NCBI GenBank assembly: GCA_945874745.1
Contig: CAMCIN010000009.1
Span: forward strand, 1-34,122
Source of the DNA: Akkermansia muciniphila
GTDB lineage: Bacteria; Verrucomicrobiota; Verrucomicrobiia; Chthoniobacterales; Chthoniobacteraceae
Reading direction: 5' to 3'
Length of the DNA: 34,122 bases
Shown here one piece after another: positions 1 through 8,093 of this stretch. Made by a program: the position numbers and the translations under genes. The notes below the pieces were generated by a model. It was not told the origin of the DNA, did no database searches, and saw only the letters and a list, made by a program, of their open reading frames with translations. How positions within the stretch are numbered: the stretch's first letter is position 1; every line of letters begins with the position of its first letter.

Positions 1-3000
1 TGACGGTCCCACAACTCGCGTCGCTTTCGACCGTCCAGATGACCGGTCTGACGACCGCGCAGGTGGAGGCCTTCACCACCGCTCAGGCGCGCGCTCTGGG
101 GTTGAGCCAGCTTGTGGCTTTGGGGAGTGCCCAGATTCGCGCGATGGAAGCAGTTGATTTGGCGGCTCTGCGAACAGCGCAGCTTGTCGCGTTGAAGACT
201 GCGCAGGTGGCGGCTCTGACCACGACCCAGCTCGGGGCACTCGTGACGGAGCAGATGGCTGCCCTCACAGGAGTCCAAGTGCGGGCGCTCACCACGGAGC
301 AGGTGGCTTCGATCTCGACTGTTGCGCTCTCTGTTTTGACGCTCGGCCAGCTTGCTGCACTGACCACCAATCAGTTGCAGGCGCTGTCCGCGGAGAGCGT
401 GCGGACGCTTTCAAGCGTGCAGGTGGGCGGTTTTGTCACCGCTCAGATTCCAGGCTTTACGACAGAGCAAATTGGAGCGCTGACCTCTGTGCAGATTCGG
501 GGCTTTAACAGCGCGCAGGTGGCGTCACTCAATTCCGGCCAGGTCCAGGCGCTGACCACCGTGACTGTAGGCGCGCTTTCGGTGGGGCAGGTGGCGGCGT
601 TGACTTCGGTTCAGGTGGCGGCCTTGACCACGGCTCAGAGTGGAGTCTTGAGCGCTGCGCAGGCGGCAGCGCTTTCTGTTGTCCAGGTGCGCTCGCTGAC
701 CAGCAGTCAGGTGGCCGTTCTCACCACTGCGGCCACAACTGCTTTGTCTGCGGACCAAATTAGGGTGCTGACGAGCACCCAGCTGCGTGCATTGACCACG
801 GAGGGAGTCGGGGCTTTTACGACGGACCGGATGGCGGCCCTTTCCAGTACGCAGTTTACGGCTCTGCGGGACGAACAGCTCGCGGCGCTGACAACGGTGC
901 AGGTGCGGGCTCTGAAAACCTCGCAGCTTTCTGCGCTCAATTCACGGCAGGTTGCCGCGCTCGAAACTGTGGACCTAGCCGTGCTGACGGCTTTGCAGGT
1001 GGGCGGGCTGACTACCGGGCAGGTGGCCGGCCTGACGACGTTGCACGCTGGGGCATTGACTTCGGCACAGGTGCCGGGACTGAGTCTCGCGCAGATCCGT
1101 TCGCTGACGAGCGCCCAGATCGCGGCGCTTGGCATCGCCACTTCGACCGCATTGCGTTCCGACCAGATTGCGATTCTCTCGAGCACTCAGGTGCGGGCTC
1201 TGACAACAACAGCGGTTGAGGCTCTCACAACGCGTCAAGTGGCTGCGCTGACCGCTGCGCAGGTCGGGGCGCTGACCGCTGCGCAAGTGGCTGCGTTCAA
1301 CACGGCTCAGGCGAGAATTTTGGCAGTCGCGCAACTGGCGGCAATGAGCTCCTCTCAGATTCAGGCTCTGGAAACAACAGACTTGGAGGTGTTGACTAGC
1401 GGCCAGATCCGGGCTTTCACAACGGCGCAGGTCCCGGTCTTCACCACCGACCAGCTTTCGGCGTTTGGCACGGCCCAGGTCGCTGCGCTGACCACGCAGC
1501 AGGTCAGGGCGTTGGCGACCCAACAGCTTGCGGCGTTTACGGAGGAGGACCTCGGGGCGCTCAGCGCCGCGCAGGTGCTGGCGCTTGGCACGGCCCAGTT
1601 GCGGGCGCTCGAGACTGAAGGTCTGGGAGCACTTTCCTCGGGCCAGCTTGCGGCACTTTCGTTGGTTCAGATCGCAGGGTTGAGCACGGATCAGGTTGGT
1701 GCGCTCAGTTCCACCCAGATACGGGGGCTGAGTGCCGGGCAGTTATCGGCCCTGAGCACCCGCCAAATTCAAGCACTTACCTCGAGCAACTTTGGCGCTC
1801 TCTCCACGGGCCAGTTGAGGGGCCTCAAAACACAACAGATCTCGGCGTTGACTACCGACCAACTGTCTGCTTTGCGCTCCGCACAGGCGGCTTCTCTGAG
1901 CAGTTCCCAGATTAGGGCGCTGACAAGCAGCCAGGTTGCCTCTCTTTCCACGCTGGCCACTACCGCCTTGACGACTGCGCACGTCGTCACCCTGACGACC
2001 GCTCAGGTGGGGGCGCTGGCGCCGGATAACATCGGCGCATTGAGCCTCACTCAGACGTCTAGGCTGTCCCAAGCGCATTTTAAGGCCTTCACGACGGCGC
2101 AACTTGTGGCGCTGACTACCGCGCAGGCGAGGGCGTTGACCTCTGTGCAGGCAGCGGCGTTCAACTCCGCTCAGGTGCAGGCGCTGGAGGCGGAGGATGT
2201 GGCGGCCCTGACTACTGGCCTTTTGCGGACCCTCTCAACGGCCCATATCTCAGCCTTTACGACGACTCAGGTTGGGTCGCTCAGTTCTGCGCATTTCCGC
2301 GCGCTCACAGTTGACCACGTTCGGGCCCTGACGTTGGAGCAGGTGGGGGCCCTTTCGGGCGCGAATTTGGTGGCGCTCACAACGACCCAGATTGGCTCTC
2401 TGCGCAGTGTGCAGTTGCAGGCGCTGAGCACCGATGCCCTTGTGTCGGTGAGTGCAGCCCAAGTGAAGGCATTGAACACGGCGCAGTTGCCTGGATTGAC
2501 CACGGACCAGATGGGGGCACTCTCCACCCTCCAAGTGCGTGCATTGAGTACGTTACAGGTTGCCGGACTGAGCACCGCACAGGTTCAGGGGCTTGGAACA
2601 GCAAACTTCGCGGCGCTTTCAAGTCTGCAGGTTGCGGGGTTCTCGACGGTTCAGGTGGGTGCCTTTACCACAGAGGCCGCGGCCGCGTTGACTGCGGGCC
2701 AGGCCGCTGCGTTGAGCCTGTCCCAGGTGAGGGCGCTCCGCAGTATTCAGGTTGCCGCGCTTTCTACCTCAGCAATGTTGGCTCTCACGAGTTCCCAAGT
2801 GGCGGTCCTTTCGACGGGCCAGCTACAGGCAATCCGTACGGAAGGGCTTGAATTGTTATCGTCTCGGCAGCTTGCTGCCCTTTCGAGTGTCCAAATGGGC
2901 AGCCTGACCACTGTTCAGATCGTGGCGCTTACGACATTGCAAGTGCCGGTGCTGACGACCGCGCAGGTCAGAGCACTGGGCGCTACCCAGTTGGCAGCCT

Positions 3001-3308
3001 TGGAGACACAGGATGTGGGTGCTCTCACAGGAGCCCAGCTTGGGGCCTTCAGGCTCAATACGGCCGAGGCGTTCGCGCTCTCGACAAGCCAGATTGTGGC
3101 TCTGACTACAGCGGCGGTTCGGGGCATGACCACGAGTCAGTTGCGCACGCTGAGCACGGAGCAGGTTGTGGCAATTGCCAGCACCCAAATGAGCGCGATG
3201 TCCACGACACAGCTTTGGGCGTTCACCTCCACTCAGGTGATGGCAATTACCTCATTGCAGCAGGCGCCGCTGACTCCTGCACAGCTCAATGCGCTCTACC
3301 ACGCTTAG
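1..3308 (+). CDS. Giant tandem octapeptide-repeat protein (3' part; 5' end outside window)
   Basis: Single open frame of L-[TS]-[TS]-x-Q-[VIL]-x-A units. The supplied ORF (39..3308) parses exactly as MTG + 125 units of 8 aa + one 10-aa unit + 9 units of 8 aa + LYHA = 1089 aa. The same frame upstream of the ATG at 39 reads (L)TVPQLAS-LSTVQMTG, so the repeat continues to the window edge and that ATG is internal. Confidence 0.9.
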   Translation, partial: TVPQLASLSTVQMTGLTTAQVEAFTTAQARALGLSQLVALGSAQIRAMEAVDLAALRTAQLVALKTAQVAALTTTQLGALVTEQMAALTGVQVRALTTEQVASISTVALSVLTLGQLAALTTNQLQALSAESVRTLSSVQVGGFVTAQIPGFTTEQIGALTSVQIRGFNSAQVASLNSGQVQALTTVTVGALSVGQVAALTSVQVAALTTAQSGVLSAAQAAALSVVQVRSLTSSQVAVLTTAATTALSADQIRVLTSTQLRALTTEGVGAFTTDRMAALSSTQFTALRDEQLAALTTVQVRALKTSQLSALNSRQVAALETVDLAVLTALQVGGLTTGQVAGLTTLHAGALTSAQVPGLSLAQIRSLTSAQIAALGIATSTALRSDQIAILSSTQVRALTTTAVEALTTRQVAALTAAQVGALTAAQVAAFNTAQARILAVAQLAAMSSSQIQALETTDLEVLTSGQIRAFTTAQVPVFTTDQLSAFGTAQVAALTTQQVRALATQQLAAFTEEDLGALSAAQVLALGTAQLRALETEGLGALSSGQLAALSLVQIAGLSTDQVGALSSTQIRGLSAGQLSALSTRQIQALTSSNFGALSTGQLRGLKTQQISALTTDQLSALRSAQAASLSSSQIRALTSSQVASLSTLATTALTTAHVVTLTTAQVGALAPDNIGALSLTQTSRLSQAHFKAFTTAQLVALTTAQARALTSVQAAAFNSAQVQALEAEDVAALTTGLLRTLSTAHISAFTTTQVGSLSSAHFRALTVDHVRALTLEQVGALSGANLVALTTTQIGSLRSVQLQALSTDALVSVSAAQVKALNTAQLPGLTTDQMGALSTLQVRALSTLQVAGLSTAQVQGLGTANFAALSSLQVAGFSTVQVGAFTTEAAAALTAGQAAALSLSQVRALRSIQVAALSTSAMLALTSSQVAVLSTGQLQAIRTEGLELLSSRQLAALSSVQMGSLTTVQIVALTTLQVPVLTTAQVRALGATQLAALETQDVGALTGAQLGAFRLNTAEAFALSTSQIVALTTAAVRGMTTSQLRTLSTEQVVAIASTQMSAMSTTQLWAFTSTQVMAITSLQQAPLTPAQLNALYHA
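48..3293 (+). repeat. 135 tandem 24-bp (8-codon) coding units organised into a 17-unit (408-bp) higher-order repeat
   Basis: Manual unit-by-unit parse. Unit n starts at 48+24(n-1) up to unit 126 (3048). Loss of Gln5 recurs at units 5, 12 and 15 modulo 17. Confidence 0.9.
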
Positions 3309-3337
3309 TGGACTGTAACAGCTAAACTTTCGTGCAG

Positions 3338-3366
3338 CGAGCCGCCCCGATGGCGGTCCGGTTCGC
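3338..3366 (+). terminator. Possible hairpin after the repeat gene
   Basis: CCGCC-ccgat-GGCGG (3342-3356) with outer GCGA/TCGC flanks, about 30 nt after the TAG stop. No T-tract follows. Confidence 0.25.
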
Positions 3367-3724
3367 CGTACTGGGAGACAACGGTTGGAGGGGGCGGCGG
3401 GGATTAACCTGCCGGCCCCTGGCTAGCAGCTTCCGGCCTATGCAGCTGAGGAGAAATCCTGTTTTTTGGGTGTCTTGGTCCTTCCTCAAGTCGTGCACAG
3501 ACGATGCTCCGCACATTGACCAAGCAGTGACGGGGCGAGTCACGCGGTGCTGGGCGCCAAGCGAGGGCAGAGGGCAAACCCCCCTCTTTTGTCAGCGATC
3601 TCCCAATACGGCAGCAGGTTTCGGGGTTGCTCGGCGGTGCAGAGGGCCGACGAGATTGTTTTGAGCGTCAGCTCTCCACCGAGTTCCAAGGGGCGCAGAG
3701 GGATGGCGTCTTTTTGCGGCTTGT

Positions 3725-4252
3725 TTAGTGGACCGCGGCGGAGTGCTTTGCCGGGTCAAGTTGGAGTGTTGGATCTTCCTCAATCAGGGCGGCCAGTGTG
3801 TCCCAACCCTCGGAGTCGAGCGACTGGAACGTGTTGAGGTAGATGGCGAGCAAATGGGAATCGTAGCGGCTGCGCAGACCGGTGATGACCCGCAGCAGAT
3901 CCTCTTTCGAGGGCGCCTGCGGAAGCACTTCCACCGTGCCATTTTCGTCGTGGGCAATTCCAAAGCCGTCCAGGAAATCGCAGAGCAGGCCCTTGTGTGA
4001 GCCCACCAGCCAGGCCTGCAGCAGATGGGCTGCGATGGAGTCGTGCTGGCGGCGACGCGCTTTATCGGCCAGCCAGAGGTGCTGTTCCGCCCTGGATTTG
4101 CGCTCCACAAAGACTGGGCGGAGGTTGTGTGCCTTGGCGAGACTGTCGACCGCGGCCTTGTACAGAGGCTTCTGGACCTCGTGGAGGTCGGCAAAGATGC
4201 GCGCGGCGGTCTCGAGGGGCAGTTGGGCGAAGATTTCGTGGGGGTTAAGCAT
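3725..4252 (-). CDS. Hypothetical protein (175 aa)
   Basis: Reverse-strand ORF with soluble, protein-like composition (MLNPHEIFAQLPLETAARIFADLHEVQKPLYK...). It is the best coding candidate among overlapping ORFs in the gap between the repeat gene and rlmN. Confidence 0.75.
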   Translation of the reverse strand: MLNPHEIFAQLPLETAARIFADLHEVQKPLYKAAVDSLAKAHNLRPVFVERKSRAEQHLWLADKARRRQHDSIAAHLLQAWLVGSHKGLLCDFLDGFGIAHDENGTVEVLPQAPSKEDLLRVITGLRSRYDSHLLAIYLNTFQSLDSEGWDTLAALIEEDPTLQLDPAKHSAAVH

Positions 4253-4335
4253 ACGCGGAAGCCCGTGAGGGTAGAAGTCTGCGGCAAAAGCGGAAGTCGA
4301 AAGTCAGTTGCCGTGCCGCAACTTTCGGAGAGGAT

Positions 4336-5427
4336 ATGGAGATGAGCGTAGCAGGGCAGAAAGAATCAATCTATGGCACCACGCTTTCGGGCTTGCGCGA
4401 GTGCATGCAGGAATGGAGACAGCCCGCCTACCGGGCTGCCCAGGTGCTGGAATGGCTCTATGCCAAGCGGGTGGAGGGTTTTGCGCAGATGAGCAGCCTG
4501 CCCGCCGCATTGAGGGCCGCACTGGAGGAGCGCTTTGAATTTGCAACGCTCGAACCGGTGCGGGTGCTTGGGTCCGAGGATACCACGCGCAAGTACCTCT
4601 TCCGGCTCGGGGACGGGGCGCTCATTGAGACGGTTTTGATCCCCGCTTCGCCCGCTCTTTATGGGGAAACCTCGGACCGCCGGACGCTTTGCGTCTCCAC
4701 GCAGGTCGGGTGCGCCTACGGGTGCAAGTTCTGCGCCAGCGGCCTGGACGGGTGGAGTCGCAACTTGAGCGCGGGCGAGATCGTGGGACAGATTGTGCGC
4801 GTGGAAAAACTCAGTGGTGAGCGGGTGAGCAACTTGGTTTTTATGGGAATGGGGGAGCCTCTGGCCAACTTCAAGAATCTGCAGCCGGCTCTTGAGATTC
4901 TCAACGCCCCGTGGGGCGTGGAGATTGGCGCGCGCCGGATCACGATTTCCACCAGTGGCCTTGCGCCGCAGATTCGCCTGCTGGCGGAGCTGCCAATGCA
5001 GGTGCGGCTTGCCGTTTCGTTGCACGGGGCGACGGACCTGGTGAGGGAGCAGATCATGCCGGTGAACAAAAAGTATCCTTTGGCCCAGTTGCTGGAGGCG
5101 TGCGAATATTTCGCGCAGAGGCGCAAGCAGCGGATCACCTTCGAGTACATCCTGATCCGCGGGGTGAACGACCGGGTGGAGGATGCAGCGGCGTTGGTGG
5201 AGGTGGCGCGTCGCGTGGAGGCAAAGGTCAACTGCATTCCCTACAACACCGTCGAGGGGTTGGAGTGGGAGCGGCCAGAGGAAGCTCAGCAGGATGCCTT
5301 TATGGCGGTACTTAAACGGGGCGGGACGGCTGCCACGCTGCGCCGGGAGAAGGGGCATGACATTGCTGCAGCCTGCGGGCAGCTGCGCCGCCAAACTCAG
5401 GTGGAGCGGGGCCAGGGCCCGGCCTGA
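4336..5427 (+). CDS. rlmN: 23S rRNA (adenine(2503)-C(2))-methyltransferase, radical SAM
   Basis: CxxxCxxC radical-SAM motif (CAYGCKFCASG), GMGEPLANFKN, RITISTSGL, VSLHG. Full length 363 aa. Confidence 0.96.
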   Translation: MEMSVAGQKESIYGTTLSGLRECMQEWRQPAYRAAQVLEWLYAKRVEGFAQMSSLPAALRAALEERFEFATLEPVRVLGSEDTTRKYLFRLGDGALIETVLIPASPALYGETSDRRTLCVSTQVGCAYGCKFCASGLDGWSRNLSAGEIVGQIVRVEKLSGERVSNLVFMGMGEPLANFKNLQPALEILNAPWGVEIGARRITISTSGLAPQIRLLAELPMQVRLAVSLHGATDLVREQIMPVNKKYPLAQLLEACEYFAQRRKQRITFEYILIRGVNDRVEDAAALVEVARRVEAKVNCIPYNTVEGLEWERPEEAQQDAFMAVLKRGGTAATLRREKGHDIAAACGQLRRQTQVERGQGPA

Positions 5428-5556
5428 TGCCTGCTGGGCGGTTGGGCTGCAGGTAAGCGGTATGCGGGAAAACCGGACGGGAAATTCCCTGAAAGGACGG
5501 GGTGGAGAGAAAAAATCGGTTTACACGGTGGGGAGCCTGTGTTCAGAACAGCAGAC

Positions 5557-6219
5557 ATGGCCGACGAGCACGAGCAACCGGAGCGCGAGTGGGACGAATA
5601 CGAGTGGGAGCGTTTTCTTCAGAACCAGGATCTGAGGACCGAGCGGTATTTGGAGCTGCTTGAAAGGTACGTGGATCATCCGGAGCGGGATGTTCTCATC
5701 GCTAAGGAGATGGGCTGGTTTGATTTTGCGGCTGGGGAGGATGGCTGGGAGGCCTCCTGCGCCGGGGAAGAGGAGGAGTTGGAGCGGTTCGAGTGCGAGT
5801 TGGACGGGGAGGGGGAGGCGGATGCAGACGAGGAAGCTCTGGAGGAACACCCGTTGTACCGGATTGCGTTTGACCTGACGGTCTGGCTCGACAGCGCGCT
5901 GGAGGCGCGTGGCGAGCGGGTCACCGAGCATCCCGCAGCCATGGAACTGGCCAAGCAGACGTGCATTTTGGGAGGCAAAGTGGCGGCCGCCTTGAGCGGG
6001 CCGGAGGAATCGGAGCTTGGGATGACCATCGCCTACCTGAAGCGGGCGCTGCGTGCCGCAAATCTGGCGCTCAACGCCTATGCGGAGGTGCACCGGGAAC
6101 ACTTGTTGGGCCGGGTGCGCGACAAGCAACTGCGGTCGCGTCTGTTTCAAGTGCGCGACGCGGTGGTGGTGTTAATCGGGGAGACGCGGGCGGAGTGGAA
6201 GCGCAGGCTTGAGCGATAG
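5557..6219 (+). CDS. Acidic hypothetical protein
   Basis: ORF 5539..6219. The ATG at 5557 (MADEHEQPERE) is preferred over the GTG at 5539. Strongly acidic N-terminal half, helical basic C-terminus. Confidence 0.7.
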   Translation: MADEHEQPEREWDEYEWERFLQNQDLRTERYLELLERYVDHPERDVLIAKEMGWFDFAAGEDGWEASCAGEEEELERFECELDGEGEADADEEALEEHPLYRIAFDLTVWLDSALEARGERVTEHPAAMELAKQTCILGGKVAAALSGPEESELGMTIAYLKRALRAANLALNAYAEVHREHLLGRVRDKQLRSRLFQVRDAVVVLIGETRAEWKRRLER

Positions 6220-6291
6220 CCAAGGCGCGGGGGTTGGAGCAGCGGCAGGGACCGGAGTGGGCGGTTGGGCGGTTTGCTGGGGTGTGGCTGA

Positions 6292-6318
6292 GGGAGAGGA
6301 GGGAGGAGGGAGGAGGGG
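6292..6318 (+). other. Putative G-quadruplex-forming sequence
   Basis: GGG-agagga-GGG-agga-GGG-agga-GGGG fits G3+N1-7 x4 on the + strand, about 290 bp upstream of mraZ. Confidence 0.5.
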
Positions 6319-6494
6319 ACGGATTGAAATCCGGGGGTGGAAAGTGGCCATTGTGCCTTCAAAAGAGCCTTTGCAGGCACCTCTGGCAGTCCTGAGCGAC
6401 GAGTGCCGAGGAGGGGAATCGCGCGACGGGTGGGGGGTGGTTGTTTTTCAGAGAAAAAAAGAGTCAGAAAGCAGGTGCGGAGCATTGACCAAAA

Positions 6495-6539
6495 TGGGGG
6501 CGGGTGGCACAAAGTGGGGCGAAGTAGGGCATAGTGGTG
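6495..6539 (+). promoter_or_regulatory. Putative MraZ-box operator array
   Basis: TGGGG/TGGCA/TGGGG/TAGGG/TGGTG starting at 6495, 6505, 6515, 6525 and 6535: exact 10-bp period, 65 bp before the mraZ ATG. MraZ is known to bind TGGGN direct repeats separated by 5 nt. Confidence 0.75.
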
Positions 6540-6603
6540 CGGTTGCCCTTTCTCTTTACCCACGGCATCAACCCTTCCTGCTAAAACTTAAACTTCTCTA
6601 CAA

Positions 6604-7059
6604 ATGAACATTGCGCAGAATCCGCCCCCGATCTTCTCGGGCGAATTTTGCCATGCTCTCGACGCGAAGAACCGGGTGACCATTCCGTCCAAGTGGCGCG
6701 CCAGCGAGGCGGACGAGTTTTACGTGCGTGCGGACAGTTCGGGGCGTTTTTTGAGGGTGATGCCGCCGGAGCAGTTCCGTGCGGTGGGGGACAAGTTGAA
6801 TGCAAGTTCGTCGATTTCGCCCAAGGAACGGGCGGAGTTTCTGCGCCGGTTTTACTCCGGTTCGCAGCATGTGGTGGCGGACAAGCAGGGGCGCATGCTG
6901 GTGCCCGATGAGTTGGGCAGGGCGCTTGGGTTGGCTGGCGAGGTGGTTCTGGTCGGGGCTTTTGAGACTTTTGAGCTTTGGAATCCGGAAGCCTGGGTCT
7001 CCACGAAGCGGGCCGGTGAGGAAAACTACGAACGGGTGGCGGAACTGATCGGGCTATGA
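6604..7059 (+). CDS. mraZ: Division/cell wall cluster transcriptional regulator MraZ
   Basis: Two AbrB/MraZ-like repeats (HALDAKNRVTIPSKWR; VVADKQGRMLVPDELG). Immediately upstream of rsmH. Confidence 0.95.
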   Translation: MNIAQNPPPIFSGEFCHALDAKNRVTIPSKWRASEADEFYVRADSSGRFLRVMPPEQFRAVGDKLNASSSISPKERAEFLRRFYSGSQHVVADKQGRMLVPDELGRALGLAGEVVLVGAFETFELWNPEAWVSTKRAGEENYERVAELIGL

Positions 7060-8054
7060 TTGCTGCGATGAAAATTTCAGAGCTAAAAAACAGCACTGCA
7101 GGTGGATACCACGCCCCCGTGCTGCCTGCGGAGGTTTTACAGGCGTTTGCGCCCGCGGCGGGGCGGCTGGTGGTGGATTGCACTCTTGGCGGGGGCGGGC
7201 ACGCGGAACTCCTGCTTGAGGCGGGCGCCGACGTCATTGGCGTCGACCAGGATCCTGAGGCGATCGCACACGCCTCAAAACGGCTTGCCCGTTTCGGGGG
7301 CAGGTTTAGGGCGGTGCGCGCCAACTTCGGGCAGGTCGGACAGGTGTTGGGCGGGCTTGGAGTGGGTTTGGTGGACGGTTTCTTGCTGGATCTAGGGGTG
7401 TCTTCCCACCAGCTGGACACTCCTGAACGGGGCTTTTCTTTCCGTTTTGACGGGCCGCTGGACATGCGGATGAACCCGGAGCTGCCTGTGACGGCGGCGG
7501 ACTGGGTGAACACGGCCAGTTCCGAGCAATTGGAGCGGATGTTCCGGGAATATGGAGAGGAGCCCCAAGCCAGGCGGATTGCGCAAAGGCTAGTCAAGGA
7601 CAGGGCGGTGCGGCCGTTTTTGACTACGCTGGAGCTTGCGGAGGGAGTGGAGCGGGTGGTGCCTCGGCGCGGGCGGACGCATCCGGCGACACAGGTTTTT
7701 CAGGCACTGCGGATCGCGGTCAACCGCGAGCTGGAGGTGCTGGAGCAGACTTTGGGGGCGCTCGGTGGACTGCTCTCGCCCGGTGGGAGGCTTGCGGTCA
7801 TCACCTTCCATTCGCTGGAGGACCGCATCGTCAAACAGCTCTTTCAGCGCTGTTCGGTGGCGACCCTCGACCGCCCCGAGTGGCCCGCTCCGCGCCGCAA
7901 TCCAGACTGCATCTACCGCAAGCTCACCGGAAAGCCCTCGATTGCGGGCGCCGAGGAGCAGCGGCAGAACTCTCGTTCGCGAAGCGCCAAGCTGCGGGTG
8001 GTCGAGCGGCTGCCCACGTTTGGAGCCGCGGCACTCACTGCTGGCAAGGCGTAG
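7056..8054 (+). CDS. rsmH: 16S rRNA (cytosine(1402)-N(4))-methyltransferase
   Basis: HAPVLPAEVL, DCTLGGGGHAELLL, GFLLDLGVSSHQLD, VITFHSLEDRIVKQLF. ATGA overlap with mraZ. Confidence 0.97.
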   Translation: MIAAMKISELKNSTAGGYHAPVLPAEVLQAFAPAAGRLVVDCTLGGGGHAELLLEAGADVIGVDQDPEAIAHASKRLARFGGRFRAVRANFGQVGQVLGGLGVGLVDGFLLDLGVSSHQLDTPERGFSFRFDGPLDMRMNPELPVTAADWVNTASSEQLERMFREYGEEPQARRIAQRLVKDRAVRPFLTTLELAEGVERVVPRRGRTHPATQVFQALRIAVNRELEVLEQTLGALGGLLSPGGRLAVITFHSLEDRIVKQLFQRCSVATLDRPEWPAPRRNPDCIYRKLTGKPSIAGAEEQRQNSRSRSAKLRVVERLPTFGAAALTAGKA

Positions 8055-8093
8055 TTCTCAATCTCCTTTCTTTCCACCTTCACTCCTCCTCGT

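Noticed and set aside
83-3188. Many antisense and alternate-frame ORFs (e.g. 83..370 -, 707..1186 -, 975..1523 -, 2250..2534 -, 2856..3188 -) over the repeat gene
   Set aside because: They are by-products of a 24-bp periodic coding sequence lacking stop codons in other frames. Their own repetitive translations mirror the sense repeat.
48-3293. CRISPR array or intergenic DNA satellite
   Set aside because: Units are in-frame, diverged at synonymous sites and have no constant-repeat/variable-spacer structure; this is a protein-coding repeat.
3309-3724. tRNA, tmRNA, SRP RNA or RNase P RNA in the non-coding gap
   Set aside because: Looked for signature motifs on both strands (TTCGANTC T-loop, GGAAGCAG SRP loop, GAGGAAAGTC of RNase P); none convincingly present.
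3332-3837. ORFs 3332..3664 +, 3547..3837 + and 3322..3543 -
   Set aside because: Short and without recognisable protein features; they overlap each other, and the second also overlaps the better-supported reverse gene 3725..4252.
4366-5394. 342-aa reverse ORF opposite rlmN, and similar long antisense ORFs across the dcw genes (e.g. 8340..9671 -, 10331..11656 -, 14936..16009 -)
   Set aside because: High GC produces long antisense open frames; the sense strand encodes unmistakable conserved enzymes.
6209-6607. 132-aa ORF across the mraZ leader
   Set aside because: Gly/Arg low-complexity translation of a G-rich region that contains the MraZ boxes; no RBS or family features.
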